Source: Nitrospira sp.
GTDB taxonomy: Bacteria; Nitrospirota; Nitrospiria; Nitrospirales; Nitrospiraceae
DNA: 5,661 nt
Assembly (NCBI GenBank): GCA_015904055.1
Contig: JABMDE010000086.1
Coordinates: forward strand, 33,583 to 39,243
Direction: 5' to 3'
Part shown: piece after piece, positions 5,580-5,661 of the stretch
Position numbering within the stretch: position 1 is the first letter of the stretch
How the letters are laid out: each line of letters starts with the position of its first letter
Translations under genes and position numbers: made by a program
Notes under the pieces: model-generated
Database searches by the model: none
What the model saw: only the letters and a program-made list of their open reading frames with translations
Told to the model about the DNA's origin: nothing

Positions 5580-5661
5580 TTGCGCGAAAATGGAATCGGG
5601 TGCCAAGGCAGAAGAAAGCCTGGATGGAGTTCAAAGGGTGAACATCCGTACGGATTAGTCC
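5580..5661 (+). CDS. prmA: PrmA-like L11 methyltransferase, start only (cut by window end)
   Basis: These are the first 27 codons of a second PrmA-like gene, identical base for base to 2214-2295. Only the atypical N-terminal stretch is present, with no catalytic motif, so the assignment rests wholly on the match to copy 1. Perfect identity here contrasts with a few percent divergence elsewhere between the copies. Confidence 0.6.
   Translation, partial: MRENGIGCQGRRKPGWSSKGEHPYGLV

Larger units (their letters stand above)
3333..5661. repeat. Tandem block, copy 2 (aligned part)
   Basis: This is the second copy of the five-gene block, in the same orientation as 1-2295, with a period of about 3.33-3.37 kb. 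It carries MOSC 3' half, methyltransferase, lipoprotein, cNMP-binding protein and the first 82 bases of a PrmA-like gene. The window ends while the copies are still identical, so the true extent is unknown. A real tandem duplication and a join between two strain variants would look alike here; read depth or long reads would separate them. Confidence 0.95.

Noticed and set aside
1..5661. Small circular plasmid read more than once
   Set aside because: The two passes differ by several percent and by non-homologous spacers, and the window ends do not overlap; the genes are chromosomal types with no replication gene.

Overview
The window holds two tandem copies, in the same orientation, of one five-gene block. 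Bases 1-2295 align with bases 3333-5661. The copies differ by a few percent, mostly at silent positions, plus a few small indels. The block order is: MOSC-domain protein (+), class I SAM-dependent methyltransferase (+), small SH3-like lipoprotein (+), membrane-anchored cyclic-nucleotide-binding protein (-), PrmA-like ribosomal protein L11 methyltransferase (+), and then the next MOSC gene. All genes are chromosomal housekeeping or accessory types. I see no transposase, integrase, tRNA, rRNA or CRISPR array.

Region by region. 1-249 is the C-terminal half of a MOSC protein cut by the window edge. 250-329 is a short spacer with a heptad-periodic inverted repeat. 330-989 is methyltransferase copy 1 and 1070-1414 is lipoprotein copy 1. 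1467-2114 (-) is a three-helix membrane domain fused to a cNMP-binding domain, convergent with the lipoprotein. 2115-2213 is a divergent intergenic region. 2214-3110 is the only complete PrmA-like gene, followed 4 bases later by a MOSC gene (3115-3584) broken by an apparent 13-base deletion near 3322. 3585-3678 is a spacer with a different heptad-periodic inverted repeat. 3679-4338, 4419-4763 and 4830-5477 (-) are the second copies of the methyltransferase, lipoprotein and cNMP protein. 5580-5661 is the start of a second PrmA-like gene.

Organism: moderately high GC, a lipoprotein signal and palindromic intergenic words point to a Gram-negative bacterium. My impression from protein flavour and the intergenic heptad palindromes is Nitrospirota (Nitrospira-like), but this rests on memory and is low confidence.

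How the genes work together: PrmA and MOSC look co-transcribed (4-base gap, Shine-Dalgarno inside the prmA end), and the downstream methyltransferase and lipoprotein may belong to the same rightward unit. The cNMP-binding protein is transcribed towards the lipoprotein and away from PrmA. No shared pathway is evident. The notable features are the duplication itself, the exchange of one heptad hairpin for another in the same slot, and the MOSC lesion lying exactly where the window's first base aligns. An assembly artefact from strain variation is a serious alternative to a real tandem array.
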